This document shows, piece after piece, positions 19,873-25,468 of a DNA stretch of 25,468 bases (positions are counted from its first letter, which is position 1; every line of letters starts with the position of its first letter). Under the pieces are notes generated by a model. It had not been told where the DNA came from. It did no database searches and saw nothing but the letters and a program-made list of their open reading frames with translations. Where the stretch lies: NCBI GenBank assembly GCA_026770585.1, contig MU646603.1, positions 1-25,468 on the forward strand, in the 5' to 3' direction. The translations under genes and the position numbers were made by a program. Origin of the DNA: Baffinella frigidus (Eukaryota; Cryptophyceae; Cryptomonadales; Baffinellaceae).

Positions 19873-22800
19873 CTCTCCTGCCACTTTCTCTCTCTCCGTG
19901 GGAGGACCGCCGAGCGCCACACGACGTCCAGACACAATGATCATAGAACGACACGGAATCGATCGAAACGGCGATCCATGCTGGGGAGGTTGCAGGTGTA
20001 GGAACAATCTGGGAGACAAGCTCGGCGGCCGGGAAGCGGGAGGGACCTGAGTGAGGTGCTCGGCCGCAGGGATGTCGCGAAGGTCGAGGCCGACGCAGTG
20101 GAGTCTTGCTCCCCACTCGCTGAAGTCGGCCTCCGCTGCCACCACCATCTCACGTCAGCACCAAGCACAGGTGCGACCCACAGAGATGAAGATGCTGCTG
20201 AACGATGAACCGAAGGTGAGGCCACACTCGAAACCCTAATCGAAAAGGTGGTGGGCTTCTACGGGTGTCGGGGAACAAGGGGAAGCCGGAGGCTGAGATG
20301 GCCTGCACTGACAGTCATTGCACCTGGTCCAATCATCGATGAGGAATCGAACACCAATCACGGTCGTGCCCCACCCTCCGGATTCAGCACCGATCTCGTC
20401 CCCCCCCCACCCTCTGACTTGAGCACCAAGCACGGGTGCGCCCCACAGAGATGGGGCAAGAGCCTTGCTCCCCACGAGCCGAAGTTCCCTCTCGCTGCCG
20501 CCCCCCCACCACCCTCCGCCTTGAGCACCAAGCACGGGCGCGCCCCAGAGAGATGCCCAGCACTGACTGACTGGTGCAATCTTCCGGCCTCGCTGGGCTG
20601 GGAGGTGGTCTGGCGTGATCCGGTCGCACAGGAGGCGGGTGGCAGCCTCCCGCACTCCTTCCAGGTCTGCCAGGAGGAGTGGGTGGCGCGGGGCCAGAAA
20701 GTGCTGATAGTCGCGCAGCAGGAGGCGGGCTGACATCAAGCAGGGCTCGTGGTGGTGGCGTGGGAGGCGCGGGGTGGGGACCTTGGTAGCGGGAGAGGGC
20801 ATCGCGCGGGAAGCGGGAGGATGCCACGACAATCGCCCCCGCGCGCAGCAACTTCAGTGCCACTCGGAACCCGATCTTCACCCGCGCTCCCGTTACCATC
20901 TGCGTCCATTCATCACCACATGTTTACGGGATGGGGTTTGGGGTTTGGGGTTTGGGGGGTGGGGTTTGGGGTGTGAGGTTTGGGGTTTGGGGTTTGGGGT
21001 TTGGTGATGGGTGTTTGGTGTTGGGGTTTGGGGTTTGGGGTTTGGCGTTTGTGGTTTGGGGTTTGGTGTTTGGTGTTTGGTGTTTGGTGTTTGGGGTCTT
21101 GGGTTTCGGGTGTCGGGTTTTGAAGATTGGGGTGTAGGGTTGGAGTGCCCGGAGCTCCCTTGAGGCACCGGGGACTGCCTGCAGCGCGGGATGCGGCAGG
21201 GGAGGCGAGAGGGCCCATCCAGGGCGGGAGGGAGGTCCAGCACCCACGAGAGGATCGACGAGAGGGAGAGGGAGAGGGAGAGGGAGAGACACAGAGGGAG
21301 AGGGGGAGCGGGAGCGGGAGCAGGAGAGGGAAGGGGATCGAGCATCAACGAGAGGAAGAAGGCGAGATGTAGGAGGGTAGAGTATGGAGATGGAGGCGAG
21401 AGGGAGGCGAGCAAGAGGGAGAGGGAGGCGGGCGGGAGGCCAGAGAGAGAGAGAGAGAAAGAGAGAGGCGACAGAGAGAGAGAGAGATAGAGAGATAGAG
21501 AGAGAGAGAGAGCGAGAGAAAGCCGGGGGGGTACCGCGACGCGTCCGGAGAGGTCAGCAGTCTGGCCCCGCCGAATGAAGTTCAGCTCTGCACGACACGC
21601 TTCACGGTTTAGGGCACACCATACATAAACGCCGCGCTCTTGCCCCGGAAGCCGGGACCTAAACGCTGGCAGACAGGCGGTCAGTCTGGGGGGGGGCGAT
21701 CAGTCAAGACAGCCCTGACCCTCCTGCCGCGCGGGGAGTCGCCCGTGCGTCGCGGCGCTCGCTTGCGTGCAACCACTCAGTGGGATGCTGTGCAACAATT
21801 CAGGGCGCTGTGCATGGGATGTGCCCCCCCCCCCTCCCCCGGATTCAGAGGAATGACGCTGTCCTGCAGCGGAGGCAGCACATGCTTGGTTGGCAGGGTG
21901 GCCGGGAGGAGTGCCGTCGAGTCGACCTCACTCATCTCACGGAGGTTTGATGATTGATTTTTGGTGTTTGGCGTTGGGTGTTTGGTGTTTAGGGTTTAGG
22001 GTTTAGGGTTCAGGGTTCGGGGTTTTGGGAGGAGTGGCATCGACCAGCGCAGGTAGGGCAGAGTTGATCGTAGAAGCTGTGCAGCTGATCGTACCGCACC
22101 TGCCCAACACCAACAGTCCTCTTGTCACCAACAACAGTCCCTCTTGTCACCACCAAACCGGTTGTTGGGGGGGGCAGTCCCTCCCAACAGTCAATCCCAA
22201 ATACCACCGTGCCTCCTGTCACCAACCAAACCCCAGCGTGCCCCCTGTCACTAACCAACCACGTGCCTTGTGTCACTCTCCACGCCTGTGACAGGGGCCC
22301 TGTGCCTGCTGTCACCCACCACGGTGCCCAACCATCCAGGTGCCGCATGCCACTCGCCACGCTGCCTCACAGGTGGGGCCTGCGTACAGGGGTACCTCAC
22401 TCGCCACGTTGGGGCACCGCCAGTCATGAGACGCGCGAGTGCAAGGCAGCGCTCATGACACCAACAAAGCGTGACTAAACCGGCATCGACAAGGCCTGAC
22501 GCCCAAACCCTCAACCCTCAACCCTCAACCCGGCAGGCAACCTTGCACGTGTAGCAATGCCGGAGCTCCTTAATCTTGGCGCCCACCTCCGCCACCACGC
22601 CCCCCCCCGCCCCGCGCGCAGCAACCGCCGCGTGATCGCCATCTCGCTCCTCTTCGCCCGCCTCGAGAGCGAGGACGCGGGGGGGGGGCGCATCGCAGAG
22701 CGAGGCCCCGTCAGGCACGAGGAGCGCGAGGTGCTCGCCAGCATCGGGATTGTCCTCGCGGAGCTGCTCGAGGCGCGCGCGCCGCCCCGCGCGCAGCGCC

Positions 22801-24911
22801 GTGTTTTCGATGTAGATCCTGCGACACACTTCCCAGGATTTAGATCCTGCGACACTCTCCCCAGGATTTAAGGGTTGCGGGATTCGTCTGGAGTTGGGGC
22901 TGGGTTGGGGTTTGCGCCACAGTGCACAGCTTCAGGGTCGAAATGAATTCGCGCCTTGTTTTCGATGTAGATCCTGTGCCGTACAGGGGTGTCTCGCTCA
23001 TGAGAAAGTGCCCCCCACCCCGTAGGACCACAGGGCCCTAGACTTGGGCATACTGTAGGGTCCTAGGAGAAGGAGCATGCTTTTAGTCTTGGTATATTTT
23101 AGGGTGCAGGGTTTGAGGCGTGGCAGAGGGGCTAGGGTTCTGGATCAAGGTCCTGCCGCACTGTAGCCTCGTCCCCGGATCCCATCGAGGTTTGGGGTTT
23201 GGCGTTTGGTGTTTAGGGTTTAGGGTTTAGGGTTGAGGGTTCAGGGTTCGGGGGTTAAGGCTTAAAGTTTGGGGATTTATCAGTGTGGTGCTTAAGGCTT
23301 GGGGCTTAGATATTAGGGTCCTAGACGGTGCAGGGCGAATGCAGGACCCGCCCCTACCAGGTGCGCCCCTCTCAGAAACAGACACCAGACACCACGCCGG
23401 GAGCAGACAGAGCTCCGGGAGAGGAAGGGCGCCAGGACAGGGCGTCTCTCGCGGGAACCGGAAAGAGTGGGGGGGTTAGTAAGGGTTTAGGGTTCAGGGT
23501 CTAGAAATGGTGTTTAGGTTTTAGGGTTCAGGGTTTAGAGTTTAGGGTTTAGGGTTTAGGGTTTAGGGTTCAGGGTTTAGGGTTCAGGGTTTGGGTTGAG
23601 AGTTTATTCTTCCCCGATTGACTTTACAAGTGATTTTACCGCGGCCGAACGTTCTCTCTTCGAAATTTGGATTTCGATTACGGGTTTTATGTTTCTCGGG
23701 CATTTGTACGAGAAGTCGCCCAAAATCAGGCAGCCTGCGGCGCAAAAAGCCATCGTAAAGCACGTGTAAAGTCAATCGGGAAGAAATGGTTTCTTCCCGA
23801 GTTGGGAGCTGTAGAACCGCTCCCAACTCTAGGGATTAAGGTTTAGGGTTTGAGGTTTAGGGTTTGGGGTTTAGGGTTTAGGGTTTAGGGTTTAGGGTTT
23901 AGGGTTTAGGGTTCAGGGTTTAGGGTTTAGGGTTTAGGGTTCAGGGTTTGGGGTTCAGGGTTTATGGTACATGTTTTATGGTCTATCGTGGAGGGTTTAG
24001 GGTTCAGGGTTTAGGGGGGGGGGGCAGACTTGTCGTGGGCCTTGCGCTTCATGCGTTCGCGATTCTCCTCCTTCCTCTTTTCCTGCTTCCCGCCGCCCGC
24101 CTCAGCCAAAAACGCAGGCCATCCCCGAACGCGCCGGGCCTTGGTTGCGTGCGGTCAACACATACACCTCGAATCATCTTTCACCGCTTCACCACGCAGG
24201 AAATATGTGTGTCGGTCGATGCCTTTTACCAGTGGATTTTACCGAGGCCGAACTTTCTCTCTTGGAAACGGTTGACGATTACGGGTTTTCGGTTTCTCAG
24301 GAGATTTGTACGAGCGGGGGGCTTGCGCCGCAAAAAAATAGACAGACACATGCAAACGACATCGACCGATGAAAACTTTGTTGGCGAGTGGGAGCGGGAT
24401 AGGACCGCTCCCACTCGCCAACAAACTATTAGTGTGGTTGGGAGGGCTCTCGATATGCAAAGAGAATGGTACGAGAGAGGGAGTCCTCACCCGCCGAGCC
24501 TGGTGTTCGTCTGCTCCCGCCCCATTGAATCGGTTCGCCTTCTCCAACTGTTGACACACGTGGCCCGAGTAAGACACCATCCCTTTGCTGCTTCGTTCAG
24601 GACTCTGCTGGACAGCGTGCGGTGCATGGATGCGCAATTGTTTGGGAATCTCGCGATGTCTGGCAGAGAGTGTCGTTTCATGTAGGCGGAACAACCTCGA
24701 GAAATGGCGTCAGCGCGACTCTCACGGCCTTGAACGGCCTCGACGCGTACAGCGTCTCGTTGGCCGCGAGCGTCTTGAGCACGCGGAGGCAGGCCGCAAC
24801 CTCCTCGGCGGTCAGCGGGCCCAGCTCGCTGTCCGTCGCTTTGTCCACCAGACCGGCGCCTGTCGCAGCAGCGGCGGCGCCTCCACCAGCTTCAGCAGCG
24901 CCTCCAGACAT
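14267..24911 (-). CDS. short-chain dehydrogenase/reductase, 17 exons
   Basis: Predicted NAD(P)-binding oxidoreductase; substrate unknown. Exons (minus strand): 24911-24696, 24100-24030, 22818-22542, 22099-22045, 21587-21535, 20899-20782, 20135-20047, 19631-19575, 19309-19181, 18917-18807 (donor uncertain; 18830 is an alternative), 18041-17982, 17329-17267, 17017-16928, 15944-15886, 15619-15557, 14960-14904, 14450-14267; about 583 aa. The N-terminal 180 aa are helical and charged, then a zinc-ribbon-like HCYTCK...LCPTCA (Cys184/187/202/205). The Rossmann start is MVTGARVKIGF (225-235; the usual TGxxxGxG has Lys for the middle Gly), then ASSRFPRD, GLDLRD and DILVNNACQT. The active-site region is NVSAMEGKFY (Ser475) and HPHTNMAKAALNML, where the Tyr of YxxxK is Thr492. 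The C-terminus is ILDPVF...FLKDYKPTEW. From memory of the family, fungal and algal SDRs share this TGxRVKIGF/HTNMAK architecture. Exon 3 may hide two compensating frameshifts. Confidence 0.88.
14454..14569. repeat. telomere-like TTTAGGG/TTTGGGG array at SDR last acceptor
   Basis: GGGTTTAGG and GGGTTTGG units. On the sense (minus) strand it is CCCTAAAC..., and its end AACCCTAACCCAG is itself the 3' splice site of the last SDR exon. Confidence 0.95.
14761..14887. mobile_element. fold-back element, family C
   Basis: Inverted ends CTATCCCTTATGTGGC (14761-14776) and the complement of CTATCCCTTAGGTGGCA (14871-14887). The interior has palindromic GGTCCTAGGGCCCTAC and GCGCATGCGC, similar in character to family B. 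It sits in SDR intron 16, 17 nt after the donor at 14904. Confidence 0.8.
15124..15258. mobile_element. MITE-like element, family A, second copy
   Basis: Left end GTAGCTCTGTCTCAGTAAAA, right end complement CTCCTACCTCCGTTTTCATC; both continue into AATCGGGC-CAT. The interior (TTTTTCTCGGATTTCACGGC, GGATTTGTGCAGGGAAGTCA) aligns with the element at 9098-9234. In SDR intron 15. Confidence 0.75.
15305..15440 (-). repeat. decayed copies of SDR exon 15 end
   Basis: Exon 15 ends (plus-strand view) GCATACCTGGTGAGCATGTT, donor included. The downstream intron has GCATGCCTGGTCAGCAATTG (15337), GGCTAGTGAGCAATGTAG (15374), GCATGCCTGGTGAGCATTGG (15407) and GGGCCTGGTGAGCTATTGC (15432). In the copies the donor GTATGC has become GCATGC. 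Four imperfect tandem copies of the exon 3' edge. Confidence 0.7.
15461..15507. mobile_element. family A element, solo end
   Basis: AGCCCGATTTTACTGAGACG followed by GAGCTAGGAGTTCAAGGTTAG matches the right end of the copy at 15124-15258 (and the complement of its left end). No partner end is seen within 200 bp. Confidence 0.7.
16016..16317. repeat. purine-rich minisatellite
   Basis: GGGGCGAGGCGAG / GGGATGGGGCGAGG-type units without an exact period. It continues beyond the fold-back element as 16526-16660. It is in SDR intron 13, which is strongly pyrimidine-rich on the sense strand. Long frames here are low complexity and not genes. Confidence 0.8.
16318..16528. mobile_element. 211-bp fold-back element with 40-bp perfect palindrome
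   Basis: Ends CCACTCGAGGCTAGAAA and GACTATTTT are repeated inverted at the right (complement ends at 16528). The centre contains a 40-nt perfect palindrome with no spacer at 16389-16428 (half-site TGGTCACGTATCGGGCGGAA). Outside the ends and palindrome the arms diverge. The element is AT-rich relative to the purine minisatellite it interrupts. No ORF. Confidence 0.9.
16697..16725. repeat. (AAG)n microsatellite
   Basis: Nine consecutive GAA/AAG triplets in SDR intron 13. Confidence 0.95.
16755..16803 (-). other. copy of SDR exon 13 end inside intron 13
   Basis: The plus-strand 48-bp stretch GGCTCGGACTTCTTCATGAG...TTAAGGGTGAA nearly repeats 16919-16967, the 3' end of exon 13 plus donor. Both encode FTLNARLVPLMKK on the minus strand. 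In the copy one G is lost at the donor (AAGAAG|GTCCGAG becomes AAGAAGTCCGAG). Confidence 0.85.
17393..17718. repeat. GCGAGCGA / GTGCGCCAGC tandem repeats
   Basis: Interleaved (GCGA)n runs (17395-17410, 17440-17460, 17588-17610), repeated GTCAGCGTGCGCC-like units, and five copies of CAGCGCACC (17668-17705). All in SDR intron 11. The coding-looking frames on both strands are translated repeats. Confidence 0.85.
18505..18655. repeat. (GA)n microsatellite
   Basis: 150 bp of GAGAGA with AAAGA variants in SDR intron 10. On the sense strand it is a CT tract. Confidence 0.95.
19733..19893. repeat. (CT)n microsatellite
   Basis: TCTCTCTC with CTCGTCTCTCTC variants in SDR intron 7. On the sense strand it is GA-rich. 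Confidence 0.95.
20365..20556 (-). repeat. tandem copies of SDR intron 6 / exon 7 junction
   Basis: The true junction (plus view 20104-20187) has exon part CTTGCTCCCCACTCGCTGAA...CGCTGCC then intron part AGCACCAAGCACAGGTGCGA..CCACAGAGATG. 20460-20554 repeats exon part (CTTGCTCCCCACGAGCCGAA...CGCTGCC) and intron part. 20405-20453 repeats the intron part only and 20365-20395 is a weaker copy. The exon copy still reads GSWGARL on the minus strand and keeps its GGCAG acceptor. Confidence 0.85.
20930..21138. repeat. TTTGGGG/TTTGGTG array (telomere-like variant)
   Basis: About 25 degenerate GGTTTGGGG and GTTTGGTGT units in SDR intron 5. It is C-rich on the sense strand (CCCCAAACC) and begins about 30 nt before the exon 6 acceptor. 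This is a G/T variant of the TTTAGGG repeats elsewhere. Confidence 0.9.
21250..21515. repeat. GA-rich microsatellite cluster
   Basis: GAGAGGGAGAGGG, GCGGGAGCGGGAG and GAGAGATAGAGA blocks in SDR intron 5, directly after the exon 5 donor at 21535. Confidence 0.9.
21955..22025. repeat. telomere-like TTTAGGG array
   Basis: GTGTTTGG then four GGTTTAGGG-type units in SDR intron 4, 20 nt after the exon 4 donor (sense). Confidence 0.9.
22100..22325. repeat. CTGTCACCAACC minisatellite
   Basis: Degenerate units of about 25-40 bp sharing CTTGTCACCA-CCAA or CCTGTCACC-ACCA, at 22116, 22143, 22216, 22245, 22269 and 22309. It lies immediately upstream (sense) of the exon 4 acceptor in SDR intron 3. Confidence 0.7.
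22384..22403. mobile_element. family B solo end
   Basis: GTACAGGGGTACCTCACTCG matches the 21-bp end of the fold-back element at 14107-14229 with one difference. No partner end was found nearby. In SDR intron 3. Confidence 0.6.
22838..22866. repeat. short tandem duplication at SDR intron 2 acceptor
   Basis: GATCCTGCGACAC..CTTCCCAGGATTTA occurs at 22815-22842 and again at 22844-22869 (with CTCTCCCC). Each copy includes the CGCAGGATC acceptor context of exon 3. Confidence 0.7.
22946..22980 (-). other. copy of SDR exon 3 start inside intron 2
   Basis: On the minus strand CACAG|GATCTACATCGAAAACAAGG followed by CGCG nearly repeats the true acceptor and start CGCAG|GATCTACATCGAAAACACGG at 22823-22799. 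It is followed within the intron by unrelated sequence, and a family B element end abuts it at 22981. Confidence 0.85.
22981..23082. mobile_element. family B element, truncated
   Basis: Begins GTACAGGGGTGTCTCGCTCA, like the 14107 element, and continues with CCCCACCCCGTAGGACC, GGGCCCTAGACTTGGGC and TAGGGTCCTAGG in the same order. The right inverted end is missing. Confidence 0.75.
23190..23280. repeat. telomere-like TTTAGGG array
   Basis: GGTTTGGCG, then four GGTTTAGGG-type units, then decayed GGGTTCGG/GGCTTAAAG. In SDR intron 2. Confidence 0.9.
23477..23604. repeat. telomere-like TTTAGGG array
   Basis: About 15 GGTTTAGGG/GGTTCAGGG units in SDR intron 2, abutting the structured element at 23607. 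Confidence 0.95.
23607..23829. mobile_element. novel structured repeat element, copy 1
   Basis: An outer stem pairs 23608-23632 (TTCTTCCCCGATTGACTTTA...) with 23761-23785 (CACGTGTAAAGTCAATCGGG...), one bulge and one mismatch. An alternative hairpin TCGGGAAGAAA-TGG-TTTCTTCCCGA lies at 23776-23800. A second perfect 11-bp hairpin GAGTTGGGAGC/GCTCCCAACTC lies at 23799-23829. The interior (GATTTTACCG-GGCCGAAC, TTCTCTCTT, GATTACGGGTTTT, TTTGTACGAG) is conserved in copy 2 at 24206-24425. It is flanked on both sides by telomere-like repeat. No coding sequence is convincing. Confidence 0.7.
23830..24019. repeat. telomere-like TTTAGGG array
   Basis: Over 20 units, including a run of perfect TTTAGGG (23875-23910), in SDR intron 2. 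It runs to 11 nt from the exon 2 donor. Confidence 0.95.
24206..24425. mobile_element. novel structured repeat element, copy 2
   Basis: Aligned to copy 1 through GATTTTACCGAGGCCGAACT, TTCTCTCTTGGAAA, GATTACGGGTTTT and GAGATTTGTACGAG. The outer stem here is TCGGTCGATG (24212-24221) with CATCGACCGA (24360-24369), different from copy 1 but still complementary. The terminal hairpin is a perfect 21-bp stem, 24377-24397 with 24405-24425, and a 7-nt loop. The loop region GATAGGACCGCTCCC resembles copy 1 (GTAGAACCGCTCCC). In SDR intron 1. Confidence 0.7.
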
Positions 24912-25146
24912 GATCCTGCCCTTCTGTCTGCTCCCAAACCGACCTGCCCGTGTGCCCCACGAGCTACGGAATTGGAACCAATCAGTCCTGGATGGCTTTC
25001 TTAGTCAAGGCGGACGAAATCGAGGGTGGAGCTTCAGCCTTTCCCCTGAGAAAGGTGCGAATTTTGCTCTTGAGGGAAGGCTATTTCAGGGTGGGCGCTC
25101 GATCTTGGCTGGCGCGGTGCGTCGTTGAACCGCCCCTTCGACTGCC
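24912..25146. promoter_or_regulatory. divergent promoter region
   Basis: 235 bp between the start codon of the SDR gene (minus) and the membrane-protein gene (plus). It must contain both promoters and 5' UTRs. No TATA box is seen. An in-frame TGA at 25126-25128 precedes the plus-strand ATG. Inference from layout. Confidence 0.5.
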
Positions 25147-25468
25147 ATGTCTGCGACGGTGGAGACCGTGTACGGGATTCCGTCCATCAGCGACGAGGAG
25201 AAACTCGAGGAGGACAGGCTTGACGAGCTCAAAACCAAGGCGAGGAGCTGTGCTGCTCTGACCTCGGCGACGCTCCTCATCCTGCTGCTCATCGCGCTGC
25301 ACCTCAATGCTAACAATGCGGCGCCCGCGCGGCTGCTGGAGATGGCTATCAGCCGCCGCAGCGAGATGAGCTTGCTGGAGATGTCAGCGTCGCAGGAGGC
25401 TGTTCGGGCGTCGCTGGACCCGGGGGCGTCCTCGTTCTTTGTGGACAACCAGATCTTGCAAGGGGGGG
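25147..25468 (+). CDS. N-terminus of a membrane protein, runs off window
   Basis: Open for 107 codons from ATG at 25147 (first ATG after an in-frame TGA at 25126) to the end of the window with no stop. The N-terminus (MSATVETVYGIPSISDEEKL) is acidic, followed by a basic patch (KTKARS) and one strong hydrophobic segment at residues about 36-52 (CAALTSATLLILLLIAL), a likely transmembrane helix. Downstream is an amphipathic LLEMAISRRSEMSLLEM and then FFVDNQIL. The arrangement is compatible with the start of a multi-pass channel-like protein such as a polycystin-type protein, but too little is visible to say. The final G run may be intron or low-quality sequence. Confidence 0.75.
   Translation, partial: MSATVETVYGIPSISDEEKLEEDRLDELKTKARSCAALTSATLLILLLIALHLNANNAAPARLLEMAISRRSEMSLLEMSASQEAVRASLDPGASSFFVDNQILQGG

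Noticed and set aside
24369-24554. Plus-strand frames across structured element copy 2
   Set aside because: No counterpart frame in copy 1, and the sequence is dominated by the hairpin.

Overview
This is nuclear DNA of a eukaryote. Coding sequence is broken into many short exons with GT...AG introns, there is no bacterial operon layout, and blocks of plant/algal-type telomere-like repeat (TTTAGGG/CCCTAAA) recur inside introns. High GC, very intron-rich genes and the protein families suggest a unicellular alga or a related protist. A cryptophyte-like alga is possible, but I cannot fix the taxon from sequence alone.

Four transcription units can be reconstructed by reading exons across splice sites. 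(1) Minus strand, from 7713 down to at least 3821, probably 3190 and possibly 518: an intracellular leucine-rich-repeat (LRR) protein. (2) Plus strand, 7971-13746: a complete ubiquitin-specific protease (USP/UCH family), 11 exons, about 455 aa, with Cys box, zinc-ribbon CxxC pairs and His box. An assembly gap in poly-C lies in its last intron. (3) Minus strand, 24911-14267: a complete 17-exon short-chain dehydrogenase/reductase (SDR) of about 583 aa with an N-terminal CxxC...CxxC motif and an unusual active-site segment. (4) Plus strand, 25147 to the window end: the first exon of a membrane protein. Genes 1 and 2 are divergent across 257 bp and genes 3 and 4 are divergent across 235 bp. Genes 2 and 3 converge. 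No functional link between the four products is evident; the SDR and USP models rest on phase-consistent joins at every exon except one donor choice in each gene.

The non-coding part is the most striking. Introns are packed with telomere-like arrays, GA/CT microsatellites, minisatellites, and several fold-back (MITE-like) inverted-repeat elements. Many introns also carry imperfect copies of the neighbouring exon edge together with its splice site. I count at least seven such cases in all three long genes. Two copies of an apparently undescribed structured element sit in introns 1 and 2 of the SDR gene; their stems differ in sequence but stay self-complementary. The telomere-like blocks that abut 3' splice sites are C-rich on the sense strand, as if recruited as branch-point/pyrimidine-tract sequence.
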